From Flavobacteria bacterium MS024-2A (GTDB taxonomy: Bacteria; Bacteroidota; Bacteroidia; Flavobacteriales; Flavobacteriaceae): DNA of 64,000 nt. The DNA is taken from contig CAJJBB010000008.1 in NCBI GenBank assembly GCA_905182305.1, forward strand, positions 1 through 64,000, read 5' to 3'. Shown here one piece after another: positions 1 to 7,488 of this stretch. Under the pieces are notes generated by a model. That model was not told the DNA's origin. It saw only the letters and a program-made list of their open reading frames with translations, and did not search any database. The position numbers and the translations under genes were made by a program. Each line of letters begins with the position of its first letter. Position 1 is the stretch's first letter.

Positions 1-48
1 GATTCCTTTTTGATCAGGACAATGCATTAATAAGATCAAGCGTTTAAT
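1..48 (-). CDS. purU: N-terminus of probable formyltetrahydrofolate deformylase (partial)
   Basis: Only 16 codons are inside the window; the gene runs off the left edge. They read (M)KRLILLMHCPDQKGI, which resembles the start of PurU, whose N-terminal ACT domain usually opens with a strand followed by H-C-x-D-Q-x-G-I. PurU hydrolyses 10-formyl-THF to formate and THF. There is no ATG in this frame at the expected place. The choices are ATT at 48-46, which gives the usual length, or TTG at 39-37. It follows the amidohydrolase on the same strand by about 20 bases. The identification rests on a very short segment and is tentative. Confidence 0.4.
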   Translation of the reverse strand, partial: MKRLILLMHCPDQKGI

Positions 49-67
49 GTTTTGGTCGCATGCATGT

Positions 68-1645
68 TTAGTTTCCTGGTTGAGTAATTTTAAATCCTTC
101 TTTTTCCTTAGCTATTTCAACCATTGCTTTTACTTCTCTTAGTAATTGTTTGGCATCATAAACAACTCCTTGTCTTATAGTGTGTTTTACTCCACCAACA
201 CGGACCACCTTATTTTCTTCTGTAAGTTTAATGGCACCTGTACCATAGAGTACTTTTAGGTTATTAAGAGGGTTTTCTTCAATAATAATAAAATCTGCAC
301 TTTTGCCAATTTCTATAGATCCTATCTGATCTGCAAGTCCTAACGCTTCAGCACCATTGAGGGTTGCTGAGCGAATCACTTCAAGGGGATGAAAGCCAGC
401 TTCACGTAACATCTCTAACTCACGTATGTAGGCAAAACCATAAAGTTGAAAGATGAATCCAGAGTCAGATCCAGCAGCAATACGTCCTCCTCGATTTTTA
501 TATTCATTAATGAAGGTCATCCAAAGATTAAAGTTTTCTTTCCAGGCCACTTCTTCTTCTGTACCCCAGAAATGCCAATAGGATCCATGTGATATTTTAC
601 TTGGTTGGAAAAATCGCCACAGTGATGGCAGGGTATAATCTTCATGCCATTCAGCTCTTCTTGCGCGGTGAAGGTCTCGACTTGCTTCATATATATTAAA
701 GGTAGGAACCATTGTAAAATCTAAGTCTATTAATTCTGACATTACATTATTCCAATGGTCTGAATAGGGAACTGCTGCTTGTTTCCAAAGCTTTCCAGCT
801 TCACCAAACCGATGTTGCTCATTTTGATAATTGTAATCTAAAGGATAGTTTTGAACAGTCCTGTCTTCAAAAAGTGCTTCTGGAAGTCCATACCAGTGTT
901 CCATTGAAGTTAACCCAGCTCTTGCAGAATGTAAAGCATTCCAACGTGCCACACTTAGTTGCGCGTGGTGACAGGCAGAACGAAGTCCAAGCTTTTTATT
1001 TTCATCCAAAGCTGCTTTCATTATTTCTGGTTCTGCTCCAAAAAATTTAATGCCATCAGCTCCATTTTTTGCATTTTGACGGACCCATTCTCTTGCTTGC
1101 GCTTCAGTACTAATTGATTTTTTACTCCCCTGTCCAAATCCAGTATAGGCCAGGATTCTAGGTGCAACAATTTCATTTTTAATACTTCTTTGTTTTAGGT
1201 CTAATGTATAGGATAAACCTCTTCCGCTGGGTTCTCTAACGGTAGTGACCCCATGTGCTAACCATAATTTAAACACATAATCCCAGTCAGCGCCTTGGGC
1301 ATCTCCACCGATATGACCATGCATATCTATAAATCCAGGTAGAATGAACATGTCTGTAGCATCAATTTCTTTACCTTCATTATTGAGTATAGGCCTTCTT
1401 GATTCTTCAATCGCAACTCCTGGATATCCTACAACAGTAATAGCTGTAATTTTATCATTTTCAACAGTAATATCAACCGGGCCAATTGGAGGGGCTCCAT
1501 TACCATTTATGAGTGTTGCTCCTCGAATTATTAGTTGAGAAAAAGGTCCTTCTGCAGCCTTATTAGATTGAGATTTAATAGTACCTGCAAAGAGAATCGA
1601 AAAAATTACAAATAAATAGAATTGTTTCATGCTATTTTTTTTCAT
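68..1645 (-). CDS. Secreted amidohydrolase-superfamily metallohydrolase
   Basis: This is a metal-dependent hydrolase of the imidazolonepropionase/dihydroorotase-like amidohydrolase group, about 525 residues. A hydrophobic N-terminal signal segment (MKQFYLFVIFSILFAGT) suggests export. Metal-site signatures appear in order: the HxH of DMHGHIGG near residue 110, a candidate bridging lysine in DGIKFFG, the histidines of SACHHAQ, and the final aspartate in AAGSDSGF. A composite beta domain (GKSADFIIIEENPL) follows near the C-terminus. The ATG at 1645 is preferred; the frame also offers ATG 1630, and an upstream TTG at 1657 lies inside the preceding terminator. Substrate cannot be told from sequence; peptidase-like or cyclic-amide hydrolysis are possible. 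Confidence 0.85.
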   Translation of the reverse strand: MKKNSMKQFYLFVIFSILFAGTIKSQSNKAAEGPFSQLIIRGATLINGNGAPPIGPVDITVENDKITAITVVGYPGVAIEESRRPILNNEGKEIDATDMFILPGFIDMHGHIGGDAQGADWDYVFKLWLAHGVTTVREPSGRGLSYTLDLKQRSIKNEIVAPRILAYTGFGQGSKKSISTEAQAREWVRQNAKNGADGIKFFGAEPEIMKAALDENKKLGLRSACHHAQLSVARWNALHSARAGLTSMEHWYGLPEALFEDRTVQNYPLDYNYQNEQHRFGEAGKLWKQAAVPYSDHWNNVMSELIDLDFTMVPTFNIYEASRDLHRARRAEWHEDYTLPSLWRFFQPSKISHGSYWHFWGTEEEVAWKENFNLWMTFINEYKNRGGRIAAGSDSGFIFQLYGFAYIRELEMLREAGFHPLEVIRSATLNGAEALGLADQIGSIEIGKSADFIIIEENPLNNLKVLYGTGAIKLTEENKVVRVGGVKHTIRQGVVYDAKQLLREVKAMVEIAKEKEGFKITQPGN

Positions 1646-1655
1646 GAAGATAAAC

Positions 1656-1690
1656 AAAAAAAAACCTCCTGTTTGAGGAGGAGGTTTTTA
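1656..1690 (-). terminator. Rho-independent terminator after amt
   Basis: On the minus strand a stem AAAAACCTCC/GGAGGTTTTT closes a loop of about 10 bases and runs into a T-tract. It lies 34 bases after the amt stop and directly before the amidohydrolase start, so it separates the nitrogen operon from that gene. Confidence 0.85.
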
Positions 1691-1723
1691 GGCGTTTTCA
1701 TAAAATAAAATACTCTTATTTTA

Positions 1724-2965
1724 TTAGTGTTGATTTAATCTGAAGTCAGCATAGGCATCCATTCCGTGTTCAGATAAATCTAATCCTTTAAGTTCTTCTT
1801 CTGCTTCAACGCGAAGACCAGTAGTCTTTTTAACAATAAATAAAATTAAAGTGGCACTTATAACAGAAAATGCCCCTACAATTCCAACACCGGCTAATTG
1901 AATTATAAATTGATCAAATCCAGCCATGGCACCAAAAATACCAACTGCTAAAGTTCCCCATATTCCACACACTAAGTGAACAGCTACTGCACCAACTGGA
2001 TCATCTAATTTTAATTTATCTATAAATGATACAGCAAGAACAATAAGTATTCCAGCAACAAGTCCAATAAGAATGGCGTCGGTAGGACCCATTTGATCTG
2101 CGCCAGCTGTAATCCCTACGAGCCCTCCCAAAACACCATTCATAAACATTGTTAGGTCAAAATTTTTATACATTAAATTAGAAAAAATTGCTGCTGAAAC
2201 TCCACCAGCAGCAGCGGCCAAACAAGTGGTTACTAGAGTTAAAGAAGTGAGTTCTGGATCAGCAGAAAGCACAGATCCACCATTAAATCCAAACCATCCT
2301 AACCAAAGAATTAGAACTCCTGCAGAGGCTAATGGAATATTATGTCCTGGAATTGCATTTGCAATTCCATTTTTTCCAAATTTCCCAATTCGAGCACCTA
2401 ACATGTAAATCGCCATTAAAGCTGCCCATCCTCCTACAGAGTGAACAAGAGTTGATCCAGCAAAGTCATAAAATCCCCAAGAGTCTAAAAATCCACCACC
2501 CCATTTCCATGAACCGATAATTGGATATATTAATCCAACATAAATAACTGAGAATAACATAAACCCTTTTAATTTGATGCGTTCAGCAACAGCACCTGAT
2601 ACAATAGTGGCAGCAGTAGCTGCAAACATGGCTTGGAATAAAAAGTCAGTCCACCAAGTGTATCCTCCACTTGCATATTCAGCAGTCATTCCTCCTTCTG
2701 GAGGAGCTATACCAAATCCAGCAAACTTTAGAATTCCAAGAGATCCCTCTTCAAAGCCTGGATACATTAGGTTGAAGCCTCCCAGGCAGTATAGGAGTAG
2801 ACCAGCAGAGATAACGAAAAAATTTTTAAATAAAATATTTACAGCATTTTTTTGGCGTGTCAATCCTATTTCTAAGAAGGAGAAACCAAGATGCATAAAA
2901 AAGACAAGGGCTGTACAGATCATCATCCATACATTGTTAGCGGTAAAAAGTGCAGTACTTTCCAT
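1724..2965 (-). CDS. amt: Ammonium transporter Amt
   Basis: An inner-membrane Amt/MEP/Rh channel of 413 residues with about 11 hydrophobic helices, the normal family size. The twin pore histidines are visible: H175 in STLVHSVGGW and H330 in AVAVHLVCGIWG. The family signature with D-F-AGSxxVH is intact. It takes up ammonium under nitrogen limitation and is gated by PII. The PII gene lies 24 bases upstream and a porin-like gene before that, so the three form a nitrogen operon read from the promoter near 4430-4460. A strong terminator follows. The 3' end codes for a short hydrophilic tail ending DAYADFRLNQH. Confidence 0.96.
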   Translation of the reverse strand: MESTALFTANNVWMMICTALVFFMHLGFSFLEIGLTRQKNAVNILFKNFFVISAGLLLYCLGGFNLMYPGFEEGSLGILKFAGFGIAPPEGGMTAEYASGGYTWWTDFLFQAMFAATAATIVSGAVAERIKLKGFMLFSVIYVGLIYPIIGSWKWGGGFLDSWGFYDFAGSTLVHSVGGWAALMAIYMLGARIGKFGKNGIANAIPGHNIPLASAGVLILWLGWFGFNGGSVLSADPELTSLTLVTTCLAAAAGGVSAAIFSNLMYKNFDLTMFMNGVLGGLVGITAGADQMGPTDAILIGLVAGILIVLAVSFIDKLKLDDPVGAVAVHLVCGIWGTLAVGIFGAMAGFDQFIIQLAGVGIVGAFSVISATLILFIVKKTTGLRVEAEEELKGLDLSEHGMDAYADFRLNQH

Positions 2966-2989
2966 ATAATAGTTTTTAGTTGTTTAAGT

Positions 2990-3328
2990 TTAGTTTAAAG
3001 AGTTACTTCCTTTTTCTCCAGTACGAATTCTGTAAGCTTCGTCTACCGGAAGGACAAATATTTTTCCATCACCTACTGAATCTGTAGCTGCTGATTTTAA
3101 AATAGCATCAATAGTAGGTTTTACAAAATCATCATTTACGATAATTGAAAGGTATCGTCTTTGTATTTCTGAGGTGCTGTAACTAATTCCACGGTATACG
3201 TGACCTTCTTTTTCATTTCCCACTCCAGTTACATCCCAGTAGCTAAAGAAATTTACCTCCACATTATGAAGTGCTTCTTTTACTTGATCAAATTTTGATT
3301 TTCTAATAATTGCTTCAATTTTTTTCAT
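2990..3328 (-). CDS. glnB: Nitrogen regulatory protein PII
   Basis: A cytosolic PII signal protein of 112 residues. It senses 2-oxoglutarate and ATP/ADP and blocks Amt when nitrogen is ample. It starts MKKIEAIIRKSKFDQV as usual. The T-loop (about residues 36-54) keeps a tyrosine, Y50 in YRGISY, at the place of the uridylylated Y51 of enterobacterial GlnB. The B-loop GDGKIFV and the RIRTGE C-loop are intact. The loop sequence STSEIQRR differs from the proteobacterial MVDFLPK, so the modification state cannot be inferred. Its place between the porin and amt makes it functionally GlnK-like. Confidence 0.93.
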   Translation of the reverse strand: MKKIEAIIRKSKFDQVKEALHNVEVNFFSYWDVTGVGNEKEGHVYRGISYSTSEIQRRYLSIIVNDDFVKPTIDAILKSAATDSVGDGKIFVLPVDEAYRIRTGEKGSNSLN

Positions 3329-3380
3329 AAGATTTTATTTTAAGATTGTTTAAATTACTTTTGAATATAACATTAAACTA

Positions 3381-4404
3381 TTAAAAAGAATAGATAGCAG
3401 CAACTACAAATGAAGCAAGGTTATCAGCTGTTTCTGTTGGTGATATAGCAAAGATTTCTGAGGAAGCAGAGTCAATTCTAAACTCAGGCTTGAAAGTAAA
3501 GTTTCCAGCAGTGTAGCTACCTGTTAATGTTAATGAAAAATTATCTGCATCACCATCACTTACTAATGCACCAAAACCGTCTGTTTCTGAGAAAAATTCT
3601 CCTCTAAGACCAATAGCGAATGAATCTGATGTAGTAATTTGTGGATATAAAGCAACTCCAGCAAAACCGGTATCACCCTCAAGAGTAGCTGTAGTAGCAT
3701 TAATTCCTAAGAAAAAGCTGTCAGATAAATCAAACCCACCTGTGTAATCAAGTTGGAAGTAATCTTCACCAGCTAATAAATTGATGTATTGACCATAAAG
3801 ACCAAGCTGCGCACCGAAAGCAGTGTAGCGATCATAATTTGCTTCTGTCTGGTCTGTTTGGTTGAAAATTCCTAACATTAATGATATGTCATCAGATAAT
3901 GTAAAGTCTGCTTTTACCCCAGTGTGAGAAAAAGGACCGTATGAAAACATATAAGAAGTGGAATAGTTAAAGTTCGCTGCTGGCGATATAACTTCATATC
4001 CTAAAAAGGTGTTGAAATTACCTAACGTTATCTTCACCCCTTCAGCAATATTGTAATATGCATACAATTGATTTACTAGTTCTGAAGAATTTCCTGAAGA
4101 ACCAAATACAGCGTCTGAACCTCTAGGGCCAAAAACAACATCTGCAACAAATCCTGATTTTTCGCCTTCATAAGAAACAATAAAGTTTGCCATTCCTAAG
4201 GCGAAGCCGTTAAGGTTAGCAAAAGACGTTCCGGGCGCTACAGGATCTTCGGAAAAGCTTGTCTCTAAAATAAGTATCTACAGTTCCGCTGAAATTGAAT
4301 GTCGCTTCTTCTGCAGGTTCTTCTGTTTCTTGCGCTGATAGTAATGCATTATTGAGCATAACAAGCGAAATACTAAGAATAAATAAAGTTTTTAAATTTT
4401 TCAT
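3381..4404 (-). pseudogene. Outer-membrane beta-barrel porin of the nitrogen operon, one-base frameshift
   Basis: The span is 1,024 bases, which is 341 codons plus one. The first frame (start 4404) gives a signal peptide ending LLSAQ and the beginning of the mature protein up to VDTYFR. It then runs into an unrelated tail and stops at 4216. Dropping one base near 4260 joins it to the second frame, which continues TSFSEDPVAPGTSF, then FALGMANFIVSYEGEK, and finally a series of amphipathic beta strands ending in a C-terminal IYSF. A terminal phenylalanine is typical of barrels inserted by BamA. Similar barrels sit beside amt in other flavobacteria; a role in small nitrogenous solute uptake is inference. 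A sequencing error is the likeliest cause of the break. Confidence 0.8.
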
Positions 4405-4427
4405 ATTAAATAGTTTAAGATTTTGAT

Positions 4428-4459
4428 CAAAAATAATATAATATAATATTTGACCCCAA
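4428..4459 (-). promoter_or_regulatory. Promoter of the porin-glnB-amt operon
   Basis: On the minus strand TTG (4457-4459), 21 bases, then TATTTTTG (4428-4435). This fits the Bacteroidota primary-sigma pattern TTG-N19..21-TAnnTTTG. The -7 box ends 23 bases before the porin ATG. The -33 TTG lies inside the proximal ACCCC-N10-GGGGT dyad. Confidence 0.6.
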
Positions 4460-4473
4460 TATAAAAAGGGGTC
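4452..4473. promoter_or_regulatory. Proximal dyad ACCCC-N10-GGGGT, candidate operator
   Basis: The sequence is GACCCC-N10-GGGGTC, a perfect six-base inverted repeat. It overlaps the -33 box of the nitrogen operon promoter. Its twin lies 53 bases away centre to centre. No run of T follows on either strand, which argues against a simple terminator. Confidence 0.5.
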
Positions 4474-4504
4474 TATAGATTGACTTTTGTATATATTTAA
4501 AATT

Positions 4505-4526
4505 TACCCCCCAAAAAATAGGGGTA
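4505..4526. promoter_or_regulatory. Distal dyad ACCCC-N10-GGGGT, candidate operator
   Basis: The sequence is TACCCC-N10-GGGGTA. The core and the 10-base spacer match the proximal copy while the outer and loop bases differ, which suggests selection on the core. It sits about 100 bases upstream of the porin start and about 50 bases after the crcB stop. Confidence 0.45.
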
Positions 4527-4577
4527 TCATAAAATAATAATCTAAAATTTATGAAACTATTAAAAAAAGAGAGTCAC

Positions 4578-4955
4578 TTACGAATCTCCTAATCTAAATA
4601 GGTAATATCCGAGAGCTACTAAAAAAATGCTTCCAATAAGACTTAACAAGGTATAGGATATAAAAGTCCAATAATCCCCTGATTTTAGAAAGTTCAAGCC
4701 TTCAAGGCTAAAGGCTGAAAAAGTGGTAAGTCCTCCGCAGAAACCCACAACTGAAAAAATATAAAAATCCGAACGTGAGAGATTACTCTTTAAAACCCAT
4801 GCCATTAAAAACCCAATCAAAAGGCATCCTAAATAATTCACAAATAGAGTGGGCCATGGGAACATCCCTTTAGGAACAGGGATTAATTTGCTCGTAAGAA
4901 AACGAAATAGACTCCCCAGTCCACCTCCTATAAAAACATAAAGGAAGGCTTTCAT
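4578..4955 (-). CDS. crcB: Fluoride channel Fluc/CrcB
   Basis: A 125-residue inner-membrane protein with four hydrophobic segments, the normal size for a Fluc subunit. Fluc works as an antiparallel dimer and exports fluoride. The family signature GFCGGLTTFSAFSLE (about residues 71-85) is present with the TTFS phenylalanine of the ion path, as are an N-terminal GGGLGSLFRF and a central asparagine in FVNYLGC. It overlaps the upstream small membrane gene by 4 bases (ATGA). I see no crcB-type fluoride riboswitch in the short leader. Confidence 0.93.
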   Translation of the reverse strand: MKAFLYVFIGGGLGSLFRFLTSKLIPVPKGMFPWPTLFVNYLGCLLIGFLMAWVLKSNLSRSDFYIFSVVGFCGGLTTFSAFSLEGLNFLKSGDYWTFISYTLLSLIGSIFLVALGYYLFRLGDS

Positions 4956-5140
4956 TTCTGTGTCATGAATTTAATGAGCAATAAAAGGCTAAAGGCAACT
5001 AAAAATCCGAGTAAAATTTTATAACTTCCTTTAAAATAGGCAGGTTGTTTTTTTTTATCAGTTCTGTATGACAAGATAATAATACATACAAACACAATAA
5101 AGAAACAGAGTCCAAAAACTAGTTGACTAAATGAAAACAT
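4952..5140 (-). CDS. Small two-helix membrane protein
   Basis: A 62-residue protein with two hydrophobic segments (about 5-24 and 40-58) joined by a basic loop, SYRTDKKKQ. It overlaps crcB by 4 bases, so the two are probably translated together. Proteins of this size and layout are common in flavobacteria. I do not recognise a function, and a link to fluoride export is only suggested by the overlap. Confidence 0.6.
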   Translation of the reverse strand: MFSFSQLVFGLCFFIVFVCIIILSYRTDKKKQPAYFKGSYKILLGFLVAFSLLLLIKFMTQK

Positions 5141-5196
5141 TTATTAAATTTCATCTAATTTAGAAATAAATAAACCATTAATTCATATAATTGAAA

Positions 5197-5589
5197 ATGA
5201 TTAAAAAGCCCATTGAAGCAGTTACTAAATTCCATAAATCATATGGCTTGGGAATAGAGCATACTCCCAAAGCCAATCTTCCCAATAATATTTCTGAATT
5301 ACGTTTTAGTTTAATGAAGGAAGAAAACGAGGAGTATCTTCAGGCAGCGCAAGATAAAGATTTGATTGAAATTGGTGATGCGCTAGGAGATATGTTATAC
5401 ATATTATGTGGAACAATAATCGCCCACGGATTTCAGGATAAAATCGAGTCTATTTTCGATGAAATACAACGAAGTAATATGAGTAAACTTGGTGCAGATG
5501 GAAAGCCTATTTTCAGAAAAGACGGTAAGGTAATGAAAGGACCAAATTATTTTAAGCCTGACTTAAAAAAGATTCTTTTAAAGGATTAG
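5197..5589 (+). CDS. MazG-like nucleotide pyrophosphohydrolase
   Basis: An all-alpha NTP pyrophosphohydrolase of about 130 residues from the PRA-PH/MazG superfamily. It would cleave a nucleoside triphosphate or similar substrate to the monophosphate plus pyrophosphate. The metal-binding helices are clear: KEENEEY (an ExxE-type motif) and EIGDALGDMLY (an ExxD-type motif). The C-terminal half (GADGKPIFRKDGKVMKGPNY) is typical of the stand-alone family. ATG 5197 is preferred over TTG 5191. Its last four bases overlap the convergent ilvE. The substrate is unknown; house-cleaning of damaged nucleotides is the usual suggestion. Confidence 0.75.
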   Translation: MIKKPIEAVTKFHKSYGLGIEHTPKANLPNNISELRFSLMKEENEEYLQAAQDKDLIEIGDALGDMLYILCGTIIAHGFQDKIESIFDEIQRSNMSKLGADGKPIFRKDGKVMKGPNYFKPDLKKILLKD

Positions 5590-6632
5590 TCAATAGAGCG
5601 TGTCCACTGAAAAGGATCGTCTAAGGTTTTGTATTGAATGCCCATTAATATTGTCTTTAATTTATTTGCCAATGGAGTTCCTTTGGGTAGTGTAAAGGTT
5701 TTTTCTTGATGAGAAAAACTATTTATTGGTAAAACAACTACTGCTGTACCAGTTCCAAAGACCTCTTCTAATGCTCCTGACTCATGGGCTTCTTTAATTT
5801 CACTCACTTTGATGGGGCGCTCTTCTACTAATATACCCTCCTTTTTAGCTATTTTAATAATACTTTTACGTGTAATCCCATCTAGGATTCTGTCATTTGT
5901 GGGTGAAGTAACTAGAATGCCATTAATTTTAAAAAATATATTCATGGTTCCAGCTTCTTCAAGATATTCATGATTATTGGCATCTGTCCAAATGATTTGT
6001 TGAAATCCTTTTTTAAGAGCTTCTGAGGTTGGATAGAACTGAGCGGCATAATTTCCAGCTGCTTTAGCAAAACCCACACCCCCGCTTGCTGCACGGCTAT
6101 ATTCTTCTGCAATCAATACACTAATTTCACCTCCAGAGTAATAAGCCTTAACAGGAGCACAAATAATCATAAAAATATATTCCCCTGCTGCAGACGCTTG
6201 AACACTTGGTTGGCTAGCAAATACAAATGGTCGTATATATAAAGAATTTCCTTCTCCAGGTTTTATCCATTCCTGGTCTAAAGCCAATAATTTTTCCAAT
6301 CCTTTAAAAAAATGAGCTTCTGGAAATTCAGGAATTTGAAGACGCTTTGAAGAAAGGTTGATTCTTTTGAAATTTTCTTCAGGTCTAAACAACCAAACCT
6401 TATTTTGAGAGTCTTTAAAGGCTTTCATCCCTTCAAAAACAGCTTGACCATAATGTAATACACTTGCAGAAGGTTCAATTGTCAATGCTTGGTAGGGCTT
6501 TATTTCGGGAGTTTCCCATTTGCCATTACGAAAATGACAGACAAACATATGATCAGTAAAGATTCTTCCAAAATCTAAATTTTCAAAATCGATATCCTTT
6601 ATCTTTGAGCTCGAGATTTGTGTTATTTTCAT
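5586..6632 (-). CDS. ilvE: Branched-chain amino acid aminotransferase
   Basis: A fold-type IV PLP aminotransferase of 348 residues that interconverts leucine, isoleucine and valine with their 2-oxo acids, using glutamate/2-oxoglutarate. The PLP lysine is in GVGFAKAAGNYA, and the class IV signature ending EEAGTMNIFF is intact, followed by DGITRKSI. The length and the N-terminal extension fit the long BCAT group. It provides the last step for the leucine cluster 11 kb away. Its ATG overlaps the stop of a possible 51-codon upstream ORF (TAATG). Confidence 0.95.
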   Translation of the reverse strand: MKITQISSSKIKDIDFENLDFGRIFTDHMFVCHFRNGKWETPEIKPYQALTIEPSASVLHYGQAVFEGMKAFKDSQNKVWLFRPEENFKRINLSSKRLQIPEFPEAHFFKGLEKLLALDQEWIKPGEGNSLYIRPFVFASQPSVQASAAGEYIFMIICAPVKAYYSGGEISVLIAEEYSRAASGGVGFAKAAGNYAAQFYPTSEALKKGFQQIIWTDANNHEYLEEAGTMNIFFKINGILVTSPTNDRILDGITRKSIIKIAKKEGILVEERPIKVSEIKEAHESGALEEVFGTGTAVVVLPINSFSHQEKTFTLPKGTPLANKLKTILMGIQYKTLDDPFQWTRSID

Positions 6633-6787
6633 TACTTGTAGATCTGTTTATAAGTAAATTTAATCTTTTTAGATAAAAAATTAGACCCAGGAATATTTTT
6701 TTTTAAATGCTTTGTCAAATCTTCATTATTTGAATGATCTTTTCTTATTTTTAATAATCTTAAGCTATTCAATCTAATATTTATCAT
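6632..6787 (-). CDS. Possible small basic protein upstream of ilvE
   Basis: An open frame of 51 codons begins at ATG 6787 (MINIRLNSLRLLKIRK...) and ends FTYKQIYK. Its TAA shares one base with the ilvE ATG (TAATG), which is typical of translational coupling. It fills the whole gap between mnmD and ilvE. I do not recognise it, it is lysine-rich as random AT-rich frames often are, and it may be only a leader. Its start region overlaps the inferred mnmD start on the other strand. Confidence 0.25.
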   Translation of the reverse strand: MINIRLNSLRLLKIRKDHSNNEDLTKHLKKNIPGSNFLSKKIKFTYKQIYK

Positions 6788-7463
6788 TAAGTCTTCAAAG
6801 CAACATATAGAAACAGACGATGGATCTTCAACATTATATATTAAAGAACTTAAGGAATCCTATCATTCTAGACATGGAGCTGTAGTTGAGTCTAAGTATA
6901 TTTATCTAAAACATGGACTTGAGTATTGGATCTCCAATAATCCCAATAAAGCATGTCGCATATTAGAATTAGGCTATGGAACCGGATTGATGTCTTATCT
7001 CACTTTGCAGTATTCTGAAAATAAACAAAAGGAGTTGGAATACACAACTTTAGAAGCTTATCCACTGACTTTAGAAGAACTAGAAACACTTAATTATGAA
7101 TCATATTTCAAGAATTCATCTATTCTCTCATTTAAGAAGTTTACTAATTTACCTTGGGAAAAAATACAAGAAATAAGTCAAAATTTTAAGCTACTTAAAA
7201 AGGTTATTAAATTTGAAGATTTTTCAATCAATGAGATCTATGATGTTATTTTTTATGATGCTTTTGGTTCCCATGCACAACCTGAATTATGGACCTATAA
7301 TTGTATGAAAAAATGCAATGATTTGATTGCCCCCAATGGTGTTTGGGTGAGTTACTGTGCAAAAGGAAGTGTTCGTAGAGATTTAGAAACCATTGGTTTT
7401 GAGGTTTCAAGACTTCCTGGACCACCCGGAAAGCGAGAAATGTTAAGAGCAATAAAGGTTTAA
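6786..7463 (+). CDS. mnmD: tRNA (5-methylaminomethyl-2-thiouridine)(34)-methyltransferase MnmD
   Basis: A stand-alone MnmC2-type SAM methyltransferase that makes the last methylation of mnm5s2U at the tRNA wobble position. The frame is open from 6738 and encodes the family N-terminus DDGSSTLYIKEL, then YHSRHGAVVESK and SAM motif I LELGYGTG. The first in-frame ATG (6987) lies after motif I, so it cannot be the start. The start that fits is ATT at 6786, giving (M)KSSKQHIETDDG and 225 residues, the usual size. No ATG, GTG or TTG exists between the upstream TGA (6735) and motif I. Motif DVIFYDAFG and C-terminal GPPGKREMLRA are typical. Confidence 0.82.
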   Translation: MKSSKQHIETDDGSSTLYIKELKESYHSRHGAVVESKYIYLKHGLEYWISNNPNKACRILELGYGTGLMSYLTLQYSENKQKELEYTTLEAYPLTLEELETLNYESYFKNSSILSFKKFTNLPWEKIQEISQNFKLLKKVIKFEDFSINEIYDVIFYDAFGSHAQPELWTYNCMKKCNDLIAPNGVWVSYCAKGSVRRDLETIGFEVSRLPGPPGKREMLRAIKV

Positions 7464-7488
7464 TTCCTTACTTTTGAAAAAAATAAAA

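Noticed and set aside
2574-2969. A 131-codon plus-strand frame opposite amt
   Set aside because: Antisense shadow of a well-conserved membrane protein; composition is that of a reverse complement.
4430-4452. AT-only repeat AATATAATATAATATT
   Set aside because: Low-complexity sequence in a promoter region; no unit conserved beyond AT richness.
4452-4526. The two GC-stem dyads as a pair of crcB terminators
   Set aside because: Neither stem is followed by a T-run on the crcB strand, and the repeated core with a fixed spacer fits operators better. Not fully excluded.
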